Assembly: GCA_938001995.1 (NCBI GenBank)
Contig: CALLAV010000019.1
Span: 1 to 8,490 of the forward strand
From: an uncultured Amylibacter sp.
GTDB taxonomy: Bacteria > Pseudomonadota > Alphaproteobacteria > Rhodobacterales > Rhodobacteraceae
Direction of reading: 5' to 3'
DNA length: 8,490 nt
Part shown: positions 1 through 8,490 of the stretch, one piece after another
Layout: each line of letters opens with the position of its first letter
Position numbering within the stretch: the stretch's first letter is position 1
Program-made: the position numbers and the translations under genes
The notes under the pieces: generated by a model
Told to the model about the DNA's origin: nothing
The model's input: only the letters and a program-made list of their open reading frames with translations
Databases searched by the model: none

Positions 1-849
1 GAGGATGCGGTGATTTTCGGGCTGAAAGAACTGGACGAGGACGGACCGGATCTACGCAACCGTCACATCATGTTTGGCCACGCCTACAAAGGGCAAGCGG
101 ACGGACCCCATTTGTTGAACCGCTTTAAGCGCGGCGGCGGGGCGCTTTATGATCTGGAATATCTGGTCGATGAAAGTGCGCGTCGCATTGCTGCGTTTGG
201 CTATTGGGCGGGGTTTGCGGGTGCGGCTGTAGGCGTCATGGCGCTGGCAGCGCAGCAGGGCGCGCCGATTGGGGCCGTGGACGTGTATCCGTCAAAGGAT
301 GTGTTGGTGGATGCGCTTAATGATCTGGCTTTGCCCAATGAAAAGACGGCAATTATTATCGGCGCGAAAGGGCGTGTTGGCACGGGTGCGACGGACTTGC
401 TGCAAACGCTGGGATTTGCCACCACACTTTGGGACATGGAGGAGACCAAACACGGCGGCCCATTTCCTGAAATTCTCGAGCATGCACTGTTTGTGAACTG
501 CATATTGGCAGGGCCGAGCGTGCCTGTGTTTGTGCCGAAATCTGCGGTGACTGCGGATCGTCAGTTGCGTGTCATTGCCGATGTGTCTTGCGATCCGAGC
601 AGCAGCTATAACCCTATTCCGATCTATGATCATTCTACCACCTTTGCCGAGCCGTTGGTGCGCGTGACAGGGGGGGAAGCCCCGCTGGATATCATGGCGA
701 TTGATAACCTACCATCCATGCTGCCTGTCGAAAGCAGCGAGGATTACGCCAGCCAGTTGTTGCCCTATCTGATGCAGTTGGACGCGATGGATTCAGGTGT
801 TTGGGGACGTGCGGCACAGACGTTTGAACACCACGTCAAACAGCTTTGA
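1..849 (+). CDS. Saccharopine dehydrogenase, NAD+, L-lysine-forming (Lys1-like), 5'-truncated
   Basis: The reading frame is open from base 1, so the gene begins upstream; 282 C-terminal residues are visible of a family usually near 350-370. The family interconverts saccharopine and lysine plus 2-oxoglutarate with NAD(H) in the cytoplasm. GLKEL (Lys9 of the visible part) and HIMFGHAYK (His27) match the catalytic Lys/His pair of yeast Lys1 (K77/H96). A Rossmann loop IIGAKGRVGTGA lies near residue 118. The stretches LWDMEETKHGGPF, VIADVSCDPSSSYNPIPIY and the C-terminal DNLPSMLPVESSEDY are hallmarks of the Lys1 type rather than of the Lys9/carboxynorspermidine type. An ATG/GTG-like start at base 10 would delete the catalytic domain and is not credible. 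The gene sits 79 bases ahead of the GGT-family gene on the same strand with no obvious hairpin between them. Whether it acts in lysine breakdown or in another saccharopine route is inference. Confidence 0.93.
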   Translation, partial: EDAVIFGLKELDEDGPDLRNRHIMFGHAYKGQADGPHLLNRFKRGGGALYDLEYLVDESARRIAAFGYWAGFAGAAVGVMALAAQQGAPIGAVDVYPSKDVLVDALNDLALPNEKTAIIIGAKGRVGTGATDLLQTLGFATTLWDMEETKHGGPFPEILEHALFVNCILAGPSVPVFVPKSAVTADRQLRVIADVSCDPSSSYNPIPIYDHSTTFAEPLVRVTGGEAPLDIMAIDNLPSMLPVESSEDYASQLLPYLMQLDAMDSGVWGRAAQTFEHHVKQL

Positions 850-887
850 TTGGTAAAAATCCTGCTGGTCATTAATTGGCAAGTCGG

Positions 888-899
888 CATAGACTTACG
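888..899 (+). repeat. Short intergenic motif CATAGACTTACG, copy 1
   Basis: In the 79-base gap before the GGT-family gene there is a 12-mer that matches 11 of 12 bases of CATAGACTTAAG at 4830-4841, just after katG. A related ATAGAACTTAAG lies at 2554-2565, before katG. The match is seen directly; any function is unknown and chance is possible. Confidence 0.3.
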
Positions 900-916
900 C
901 AAACACTCCTCAATCC

Positions 917-921
917 AAAGG
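917..921 (+). promoter_or_regulatory. Ribosome binding site of the GGT-family gene
   Basis: AAAGG lies 7 bases before the ATG at 929 and supports that start. No convincing -35/-10 pair was found in 850-916. Confidence 0.6.
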
Positions 922-928
922 TCCGCAT

Positions 929-2524
929 ATGCGCAATCTCGAACGTCCCGGTCGCTCTCCTGTTCATGCTCCAAACGGCATGGCCGCCACCTCCCATCCG
1001 CTGGCCAGTCAAGCCGCGATTGATGTGCTTAAGGCGGGGGGCAACGCAATGGACGGTGCAGTCGCGGCCTGCGCTGTGCAATGTGTTGTAGAACCGGGAT
1101 CGACGGGGATTGGCGGGGATAACTTTTGCCTTTTTGCACCAAATGGAACGGATCAGGTGGTGGCGTTTAACGGGTCAGGAAAAGCACCCGTCGCCGCGAC
1201 GATTGACTATTACGAGGGGCAGGGCATTACCGAATTTGAGCGCCGCTCGCCCCATTCTGTGACCATTCCGGGTGCGGTAGATGCTTGGTCCAAACTGCTG
1301 GCTGATCACGGCCGTATGTCCTTGGGCGAAGTCCTGCAACCCGCTATCGGCTATGCTCGTGATGGCTATCCCGTGTCCTCGCGCGTGCATCACGACTGGA
1401 CCGCGTGCAAACCCTTGATCGCAGCCGAAGAAAGCACAGCCAGCATTTTTCTACCAAACGGCGAGGTTCCCAAAGTCGGCCAGATGCACCACCAGAAAAA
1501 GTTGGCGGCAACCTTGCAATTGATCGCTGATAATGGCCGTGATGCCTTTTATTGTGGTGATGTGGCCGAGGACATTGTGAGTTATTTGCAAGGCAAAGGC
1601 GGATTACACACGCTCGACGATTTCGCTGCCACAAACGGGGAATATGTGACGCCGATCAGCACGCAATACCACGGGCACACGGTGCATGAATGTCCGCCAA
1701 ACGGGCAGGGTCTGTTTGCCCTGTTGTTGCTGAATGTCATGAGCGGGTTTGATGCGGGCAGCGATGGTCCGATCACCACGAAACGTATGCACCAAGAGCT
1801 GGAAGCATGCCGCCTTGCGTATCGTGCGCGCAATATGTATCTGGCGGATCCTGCCTATTCCGATGTGCCGATCGAAGAGATCCTTTCAGCGGATTACGCT
1901 GCGCGGATGCGCGATCAGATCAATGAGTCAAAGGCGACCATTCCACCCGCTGAAATCCCGCTGACCCGCCATGAGGACACGGTTTATATCAGTGTGGTGG
2001 ACAAAGACCGCAATGCGGCGAGCTTTATTAACACTGTGTTCCACGGCTGGGGCTCTGGGCTGACAGCGCCCAAATCGGGTGTGGTGCTGCAAAACCGTGG
2101 GCATGGTTTCTCGCTCACGCGGGGGCATCCGAACTGTATCAATGGGGGCAAACGCCCGTTGCATACGATTATTCCTGGGATGCTGACCAAAGGGGGCAAA
2201 GCCATCATGCCGTTTGGGGTGATGGGAGGCGAATATCAGGCCTTCGGACATCTGCAATTCCTGAGCCGCGTTTTTGATTACGGACTGGACGTGCAAGAGG
2301 CGATGGACGCGCCCCGTTCCATGGTCGACCCGTTCACAGGAGAGGTCGAAATCGAAACCGCTGTGCCGCAATCCATTCGTGATGAACTGACGGGGATGGG
2401 CCACAAAATCGCTGACCCCAAAACCCCAATCGGTGGCTCGCAAGCTATTTGGATTGACTGGGAGCAGGGCGTTTTGACAGGCGGGTCTGATCCGCGCAAA
2501 GATGGCTGTGCGATTGGCTATTGA
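929..2524 (+). CDS. Gamma-glutamyltransferase-family Ntn-hydrolase proenzyme, atypical substrate pocket
   Basis: 531 residues, close to the usual family length. Members are made as proenzymes that self-cleave before a Thr, which becomes the N-terminal nucleophile of the small subunit. Here the junction is HED/TVYISVVD, giving Thr351, a large subunit of 350 and a small subunit of 181 residues. Family landmarks are SHPLASQAAIDVLKAGGNAMDGAVA (written here as residues 22-45), GSTGIGGDNF (57-66), FINTVFHGWGSG (366-377), NGGKRPLHTIIPGM (405-418) and FGVMGGEYQ (429-437, oxyanion glycines 433-434). There is no signal peptide, unlike periplasmic GGTs, so a cytoplasmic enzyme is likely. Compared with E. 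coli GGT, Arg114, Thr409, Asp433 and Ser462/Ser463 appear replaced by Ser83, Phe366, Gly393 and His412/Thr413. That places it with YwrD/HpxW-like members rather than classical glutathione-cleaving GGT. The substrate is therefore uncertain: gamma-glutamyl compounds, oxamate-like amides or others. It lies 124 bases ahead of katG. Confidence 0.9.
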   Translation: MRNLERPGRSPVHAPNGMAATSHPLASQAAIDVLKAGGNAMDGAVAACAVQCVVEPGSTGIGGDNFCLFAPNGTDQVVAFNGSGKAPVAATIDYYEGQGITEFERRSPHSVTIPGAVDAWSKLLADHGRMSLGEVLQPAIGYARDGYPVSSRVHHDWTACKPLIAAEESTASIFLPNGEVPKVGQMHHQKKLAATLQLIADNGRDAFYCGDVAEDIVSYLQGKGGLHTLDDFAATNGEYVTPISTQYHGHTVHECPPNGQGLFALLLLNVMSGFDAGSDGPITTKRMHQELEACRLAYRARNMYLADPAYSDVPIEEILSADYAARMRDQINESKATIPPAEIPLTRHEDTVYISVVDKDRNAASFINTVFHGWGSGLTAPKSGVVLQNRGHGFSLTRGHPNCINGGKRPLHTIIPGMLTKGGKAIMPFGVMGGEYQAFGHLQFLSRVFDYGLDVQEAMDAPRSMVDPFTGEVEIETAVPQSIRDELTGMGHKIADPKTPIGGSQAIWIDWEQGVLTGGSDPRKDGCAIGY

Positions 2525-2527
2525 TAA

Positions 2528-4820
<2,293 letters not shown>

Positions 4821-4829
4821 ATCACGTCA

Positions 4830-4841
4830 CATAGACTTAAG
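4830..4841 (+). repeat. Short intergenic motif CATAGACTTAAG, copy 2
   Basis: Lies between the katG stop and the terminator stem. It shares the exact 10-mer CATAGACTTA with 888-897 upstream of the GGT-family gene. It holds the 6-base palindrome CTTAAG, also found before katG at 2560-2565. Function unknown. Confidence 0.3.
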
Positions 4842-4869
4842 AAACGCCCTGCATTTGCGGGGCGTTTTT
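4842..4869 (+). terminator. Rho-independent terminator after katG, probably shared with pxpC
   Basis: AAACGCCCTGC (4842-4852) pairs with GCGGGGCGTTT (4857-4867), 11 pairs with one T-G wobble, around an ATTT loop. A run of five T ends at 4869. It lies between two convergent genes. Read on the minus strand the same stem is followed by a weaker TTTCTT tail, so it may also stop pxp transcripts, whose last gene ends 8 bases away. Confidence 0.9.
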
Positions 4870-4877
4870 CGTTTGGG

Positions 4878-5888
4878 CTAGTCCTTTGCGGTTACGACAC
4901 CATCGATCAGGTTCAGGTTTTGCAGCTTTTCTGCAAGCGTGGCTTTGGGAGCAGCAAGGTCACTGATCGTGGCAGAGCACTCGGCGTTATACGCGCGCGC
5001 AGCGTCAATCGCGTCTTCTGCACTTACCGCTTTAAATCGCACCGTAGCACCAGCGCGCATTTGAGCCAGTCGATCTACGTCAGCGGAAATCACCGTGGCA
5101 ATTTTTGGATACCCACCTGTCGTCTGATGATCGGCCAGCAAAACCGTCGGCACGCCATCGCCTGACACCTGTACGGACCCGCGAATGATCGGTTCAGACG
5201 GAATCGATAATGCATTTTTTAAAGTGAGTTCCGGCCCGCGCAAGCGCACGCCCATGCGATCAAAGGCTTCGGTAAGTGTGAAGGGGGTCGTGCAAAAGGT
5301 TTCAACCGATGCAGGATCAAAGTGTTGATCTTGCGGGCCGATCACAACGCGAATGGTATCATAGGTTTGCGCAATCTTAGGGCAGGGCGTGTCGCCGTTG
5401 CGCGCATCCCGTACCTCTGTGTTTTGTACCTCAAACTCCATGCCTGCCTGCAACGCGCCTGCGCCAAAGCCCGACATGGAATGGGTGGTCGTCGCACCAA
5501 GCCAGTGATCCAGCACCAGTTGCCCTGTAAAGGCAATATAAGTCCAACTGCCCCAATCACCTGCGCGGATGGTTAGTTTTTCCCCTTGGCGCATGGTTTG
5601 CACAGTCCAGCCTGTGGTCTTTGTGGCCCCGCAGTGAACAGAAAAACCGCCACCCGCGATCCCCACTGTGGCCTCGCCTGCTACGCATTCAAGGATCAGG
5701 CCGCCAAGGGACACTTCGATGCTGCTGCCAACCTTAGTGTTTCCAACCAAAGCATGCGCTGCGCGATGGGCCAGCCGATCCATCGGCCCAGATGAGGACA
5801 CGCCATACCGCAGATGCCCAATACGCCCTTGATCCTGAAAGGACACAAGCGGACCTGCAAAGGTAACTTTGAAGCGCGCTGTTGTCAT
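4878..5888 (-). CDS. pxpC: 5-oxoprolinase subunit PxpC (biotin-dependent carboxyltransferase-like, KipA/YbgK)
   Basis: 336 residues, normal for the family. PxpA, PxpB and PxpC together form the ATP-dependent prokaryotic 5-oxoprolinase, which opens 5-oxoproline (pyroglutamate) to glutamate in the cytoplasm. PxpC resembles the carboxyltransferase domain of urea amidolyase. Landmarks are FQDQGRIGHLRYGV followed by SGPMD (residues 17-37), EVSLGGL (58-64), VVIGPQDQHF (181-190), DRMGVRLRGPE (210-220), SEPIIRGSVQVSGDGVP (231-247) and ADHQTTGGYPKIA (252-264). The ATG overlaps the pxpB stop as ATGA (5888-5885), so translation is probably coupled; no strong ribosome site of its own is seen. It is the last gene of the operon, convergent with katG, ending 8 bases from the shared hairpin. 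KipI/KipA homologues in Bacillus were first described as sporulation-kinase modulators, but the complete pxpABC set here points to oxoprolinase. Confidence 0.93.
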   Translation of the reverse strand: MTTARFKVTFAGPLVSFQDQGRIGHLRYGVSSSGPMDRLAHRAAHALVGNTKVGSSIEVSLGGLILECVAGEATVGIAGGGFSVHCGATKTTGWTVQTMRQGEKLTIRAGDWGSWTYIAFTGQLVLDHWLGATTTHSMSGFGAGALQAGMEFEVQNTEVRDARNGDTPCPKIAQTYDTIRVVIGPQDQHFDPASVETFCTTPFTLTEAFDRMGVRLRGPELTLKNALSIPSEPIIRGSVQVSGDGVPTVLLADHQTTGGYPKIATVISADVDRLAQMRAGATVRFKAVSAEDAIDAARAYNAECSATISDLAAPKATLAEKLQNLNLIDGVVTAKD

Positions 5889-6568
5889 GGGGCCTGTAAC
5901 CTTGCGGGCAAGTCTTCGCGACGGATGCGTTCAAAGGTGACGCTGTCGCCCACGTTGAACAGGAACGGATTGTCGGGATCGTCCTGCATGACCTGCACAG
6001 CGGTGCGCCCGATGATCGACCAACCCGTTGGCATCACCACCGTTGTGATCAGGCATTGCGGTCCCGCAATCATAACCCGCCCTGTTTGAACGCCACGCGT
6101 GGCAGAAGGTTTGCGTGGCACTTGGATCGCATCGGGAAGGCCAGACAAATACGCGAAACCCGGTGCGAAACCATACATGGACACGCGCAAATTGGCTGAC
6201 ATATGGGCGGCAATCACCGCCTCGATAGACATGTCCACGGCCTTGGCCACGTTGATCAGATCGGGCGAAAGTTCCGTGTCGTAACAGACAGGAACCGAGT
6301 GCGCGGTGGTTTCAACGTCGTCCGTTGGTCCAAGGGGAAACAGTGTTGTAACCGCCGCTTGAACGTTTGTGTGGGTGGTTGCCAGCGGATCAAAAACCAC
6401 CAGCAGGTTCACCAAGGCAGGCACTGTTTCCACCACGCCCGTGATCCGAGCCGCGGCAATCGCCTTATCCAGCGCCACGACCTTTCGGTTCAAGGCGTCA
6501 TCCACTTTTGTACCAAATTCAATCAGCACCGCATAGTCAGCGACGGGTTTAAAGGTCGGTAGCCCCAT
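5885..6568 (-). CDS. pxpB: 5-oxoprolinase subunit PxpB (KipI/YbgJ family)
   Basis: 227 residues with the ATG at 6568. An in-frame TTG at 6571 would add one residue, but the ATG forms the tight TGATG junction with the pxpA stop and is preferred. PxpB resembles the allophanate-hydrolase/cyclophilin-like half of urea amidolyase and works with PxpC to activate 5-oxoproline before ring opening. Signature blocks are HSVPVCYDTELSPDL (90-104), VSMYGFAPGFAYLSGLP (129-145) with VPRK at 150-153, and PTGWSIIGRT (180-189). These match the family pattern F-x-PGF-x-YL...P and P-x-GW-x-IIG-x-T. It is the middle gene of the operon, overlapping pxpA by one base and pxpC by four, consistent with fixed subunit ratios. 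Confidence 0.93.
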   Translation of the reverse strand: MGLPTFKPVADYAVLIEFGTKVDDALNRKVVALDKAIAAARITGVVETVPALVNLLVVFDPLATTHTNVQAAVTTLFPLGPTDDVETTAHSVPVCYDTELSPDLINVAKAVDMSIEAVIAAHMSANLRVSMYGFAPGFAYLSGLPDAIQVPRKPSATRGVQTGRVMIAGPQCLITTVVMPTGWSIIGRTAVQVMQDDPDNPFLFNVGDSVTFERIRREDLPARLQAP

Positions 6569-7344
6569 CAAAGGTCCATAAAATTCTGAATGGAAATGCC
6601 CGCGGCGCGCAGCTGATTGCGGATTTCTTGCGCCATGGCGACCGCACTTGGGCTGTCGCCGTGAACACAGATAGAATGGGCATCAAGCGGGATCGGATCG
6701 CCGTCGATCACAGGCATCAATCCCGTATCAAGCATCGTTAACAATCGATCCGCAGCTTGCGTGGGGTCGTGAATCATGGCTCCATCTTGGCCGCGCGGTA
6801 CCAACTGTCCGTTCGACAAATAGCCGCGATCTGCGAAAATCTCGGAATAGACGCGGTGACCCTTTGCTTTGCAAACCTGTTCCACCTGCGTTCCCGAAAT
6901 TGCAAGGATCGTCAGGTCTGGGTCAATGTCACGAATGGCTTGTACCATCGCCTGCGCCACGTTCGCATCCCGCGCTGCCAAATTAGCGAGCGCACCATGC
7001 GCTTTGACATACGACACTTCGGTCCCGACCATCTTTGCCATGGCTTGCAGCGCACCAATCTGTGCGACGACCATGCGGCCTACCTCGGTAGGGGACATCG
7101 GGATCACCCGCCGCCCAAAGCCTTCGCGATCATTGTAACCTGGATGCGCGCCGACGCTGACGCCGTTTTCTTTCGCGAGGGTCAGGGTCTTGAACATCGT
7201 TTCAGGATCGCTTGCATGACCACCGCAGGCAATGTTGGCGCTGGTGACAATGGACAACATAGTTTCATCGTCCCCCATGCCCCACGGGCCAAAACCTTCG
7301 CCAAGATCAGAGTTCAGGTCGATTTGTGTGATGGACTGGGCCAT
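6568..7344 (-). CDS. pxpA: 5-oxoprolinase subunit PxpA (LamB/YcsF family)
   Basis: 258 residues, typical for the family. The start at 7344 is set by GGGAGG seven bases upstream and by the family N terminus IDLNSDLGEGFG (residues 8-19). The frame stays open for 80 more codons, to 7584, but that extension is low-complexity and crosses the divergent gene. PxpA is the subunit that hydrolyses the activated 5-oxoproline ring. Landmarks are NIACGGHASD (37-46), GAHPGYNDREGFGRR (65-79), VKAHGALANL (113-122), EIFADRGY (168-175) and SICVHGDSPSA (224-234); the conserved His and Asp residues are candidate metal or substrate ligands. It is first in the operon order A-B-C. The older LamB lactam-utilisation name reflects the same fold. 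The promoter must lie in the 143-base divergent spacer or just inside it; I could not identify it. Confidence 0.95.
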   Translation of the reverse strand: MAQSITQIDLNSDLGEGFGPWGMGDDETMLSIVTSANIACGGHASDPETMFKTLTLAKENGVSVGAHPGYNDREGFGRRVIPMSPTEVGRMVVAQIGALQAMAKMVGTEVSYVKAHGALANLAARDANVAQAMVQAIRDIDPDLTILAISGTQVEQVCKAKGHRVYSEIFADRGYLSNGQLVPRGQDGAMIHDPTQAADRLLTMLDTGLMPVIDGDPIPLDAHSICVHGDSPSAVAMAQEIRNQLRAAGISIQNFMDL

Positions 7345-7351
7345 GGTCGCG

Positions 7352-7357
7352 CCTCCC
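7352..7357 (-). promoter_or_regulatory. Ribosome binding site that sets the pxpA start
   Basis: On the minus strand GGGAGG lies 7 bases before the ATG at 7344. It selects this start over upstream in-frame codons. Confidence 0.8.
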
Positions 7358-7475
7358 GCCGTTTGTCTGTTCCCTTTGTGAAAGATGCGGCAGGCATTGC
7401 CAAGCCCGAAACCTATCCGCGCAGCGATGCTTGTCGAAATCTGCGCAATCTGCCTAGATGGGCGGACGGGATGAA

Positions 7476-7480
7476 AAGGA
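7476..7480 (+). promoter_or_regulatory. Ribosome binding site that sets the acyl-CoA dehydrogenase start
   Basis: AAGGA lies 7 bases before the ATG at 7488. The alternative in-frame ATG at 7458, directly after a TAG, has no such site. Confidence 0.75.
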
Positions 7481-7487
7481 TGCCAAG

Positions 7488-8490
7488 ATGCCCACCGACT
7501 ATACCGATCTGCGCGATGCTGTTGCGAAACTTTGTGCCAAATACGATGGGCCGTATTGGCGGGCATTGGATCGTGACATGGCATATCCTACTGAATTTGT
7601 GGAAGAATTGACCAAAGCAGGTTGGCTGTCCGTGCTGATCCCAGAGACGTATGGCGGCGCGGGCCTGCCATTGTCCGCAGCGGCAGCGGTGCTTGAAGAA
7701 ATGCAGGCGCAGGGCTGCAACGGTGGCGCGTGCCATGCACAGATGTACACGATGGGCACCTTGCTGCGCCACGGGTCTGATGCACAAAAGGCGGCGTATC
7801 TGCCGAAAATCGCGTCGGGGGCGTTGCGGTTGCAAGCCTTTGGCGTAACCGAGCCGACCTCTGGCACGGACACGGGGGCGTTGAAAACCACGGCGGTGCG
7901 GGATGGGGACGATTATGTCATTAACGGGCAGAAAATCTGGACCAGCCGCGCAGAGCATTCCGATTTGATGCTGTTGCTGGCACGCACGACACCGCTGACT
8001 GAAGGGATGAAAAAGACCGCTGGCCTGTCGGTGATCCTTGTGGACATGCGCATCGCCAAAGGCAACGGCCTGACCATCCGCCCAATTCGCACAATGATGA
8101 ACCACGCCACCACCGAGGTATTTTTCGATAATCTGCGCGTGCCTGCCAAAAATCTAATCGGCGAAGAGGGCAAAGGATTTAAATACATTCTGACTGGCAT
8201 GAATGCTGAACGCATATTGATCGCAGCGGAATGTGTCGGGGATGCGAAGTGGTTTATCCAAAAAGCCACGTCCTACGCGAAAGAGCGTCACGTTTTTGGA
8301 CGCCCCATTGGGCAAAACCAAGGGGTGCAATTTCCGATCGCAAAGGCCTATGCCAACATGCGCGCGGCAGACTTGATGGTGCAAGAAGCGCTGCGCCTAT
8401 ACGAGGCTGGCGAAAACCCGGGCGCAGAAGCGAACATGGCCAAGATGCTCGCGGCGGATGTATCGTTTGAGGCAGCAAACATGTGTATTC
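7488..8490 (+). CDS. Acyl-CoA dehydrogenase family protein, 3'-truncated
   Basis: 334 codons are visible and the frame is open to the window end, so the C terminus is missing. Acyl-CoA dehydrogenases are FAD enzymes that introduce an alpha-beta double bond in acyl-CoA and pass electrons to electron-transfer flavoprotein. The all-helical N domain includes LTKAGWLSVLIPETYGGAGL (41-60). The FAD signature FGVTEPTSGTDTG is at 118-130, with YVINGQKIWTS (143-153) and VFFDNLRVPAKNLIGEEGKG (211-230) in the middle beta domain. The C domain has ERHVFGRPIGQNQGVQFPIA (266-285). In NAERILIAAECVG, Glu241 aligns with the helix-G catalytic Glu of isovaleryl- and long-chain enzymes; the other common position for the base lies beyond the window. 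The acyl substrate cannot be told. It is divergent from pxpA, so a shared regulator is possible but unproven. Confidence 0.95.
   Translation, partial: MPTDYTDLRDAVAKLCAKYDGPYWRALDRDMAYPTEFVEELTKAGWLSVLIPETYGGAGLPLSAAAAVLEEMQAQGCNGGACHAQMYTMGTLLRHGSDAQKAAYLPKIASGALRLQAFGVTEPTSGTDTGALKTTAVRDGDDYVINGQKIWTSRAEHSDLMLLLARTTPLTEGMKKTAGLSVILVDMRIAKGNGLTIRPIRTMMNHATTEVFFDNLRVPAKNLIGEEGKGFKYILTGMNAERILIAAECVGDAKWFIQKATSYAKERHVFGRPIGQNQGVQFPIAKAYANMRAADLMVQEALRLYEAGENPGAEANMAKMLAADVSFEAANMCI

Larger units (their letters stand above)
7345..7487. promoter_or_regulatory. Divergent spacer between pxpA and the acyl-CoA dehydrogenase gene
   Basis: The 143 bases between two divergent starts must hold or adjoin the promoters of both. 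I see no good sigma-70 -35/-10 pair on either strand. It contains a direct repeat AATCTGC at 7438-7444 and 7447-7453 (9-base period) and a short palindrome GGCATTGCC at 7393-7401. Either could be a regulator site, but both are short. Confidence 0.4.

Noticed and set aside
7458..7487. Earlier ATG of the acyl-CoA dehydrogenase gene, adding 10 residues
   Set aside because: No ribosome site before 7458, whereas AAGGA is well placed for 7488.
7345..7584. 80-residue N-terminal extension of PxpA
   Set aside because: Family members begin at the DLNSDLGEG block, a strong ribosome site precedes 7344, and the extension would overlap the start of the divergent gene.
6757..7611. 284-codon open frame on the plus strand across pxpA and the divergent spacer
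   Set aside because: Antisense to the recognised PxpA motifs and runs into the acyl-CoA dehydrogenase start in another frame; no recognisable domain.
7413..8105. 230-codon open frame on the minus strand within the acyl-CoA dehydrogenase gene
   Set aside because: Shadow of a well-supported coding frame; the translation is rich in Arg, His, Cys and Gln, typical of antisense frames.

Overview
The window looks like chromosomal DNA from an alphaproteobacterium, most likely a Rhodobacterales/roseobacter-type organism. This is judged from moderately high GC, codon use, and the combination of a fungal-type (Lys1-like) saccharopine dehydrogenase, KatG and a pxpA-pxpB-pxpC cluster. It is a compact metabolic region. 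I see no RNA gene, insertion sequence, integrase, CRISPR array or phage gene, and no gene-free stretch longer than 143 bases.

Layout. (1) 1-849 (+): 3' part of an NAD-dependent, L-lysine-forming saccharopine dehydrogenase, cut by the window start. (2) 929-2524 (+): a gamma-glutamyltransferase-family Ntn-hydrolase proenzyme. Its autoprocessing Thr is intact, but the residues that hold the gamma-glutamyl group in classical GGT are replaced. (3) 2649-4820 (+): catalase-peroxidase KatG with all catalytic residues, preceded by an AT-rich presumptive promoter region and a leader with nested direct repeats. (4) 4842-4869: a strong hairpin-plus-T terminator between the convergent katG and pxpC. (5) 7344-4878 (-): pxpA, pxpB and pxpC, a translationally coupled operon for the three-subunit prokaryotic 5-oxoprolinase. 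(6) 7345-7487: a 143-base divergent spacer. (7) 7488-8490 (+): an acyl-CoA dehydrogenase, cut by the window end.

How the genes may work together. PxpABC opens 5-oxoproline to glutamate using ATP. 5-Oxoproline forms from spontaneous glutamine/glutamate cyclisation and from gamma-glutamyl peptides. A GGT-family gene two genes away, and a peroxide-detoxifying katG between them, suggest glutathione/gamma-glutamyl turnover. The altered pocket of the GGT-family protein argues against taking that for granted; it could be an amidohydrolase of the HpxW/YwrD type. The lysine gene and the acyl-CoA dehydrogenase may simply be neighbours in a catabolic region.

I found no clear sign of an undescribed system. 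The points most worth a second look are the atypical GGT-family pocket, the repeat-containing katG leader with a possible OxyR-like site, and a 10-base motif shared by two intergenic regions.
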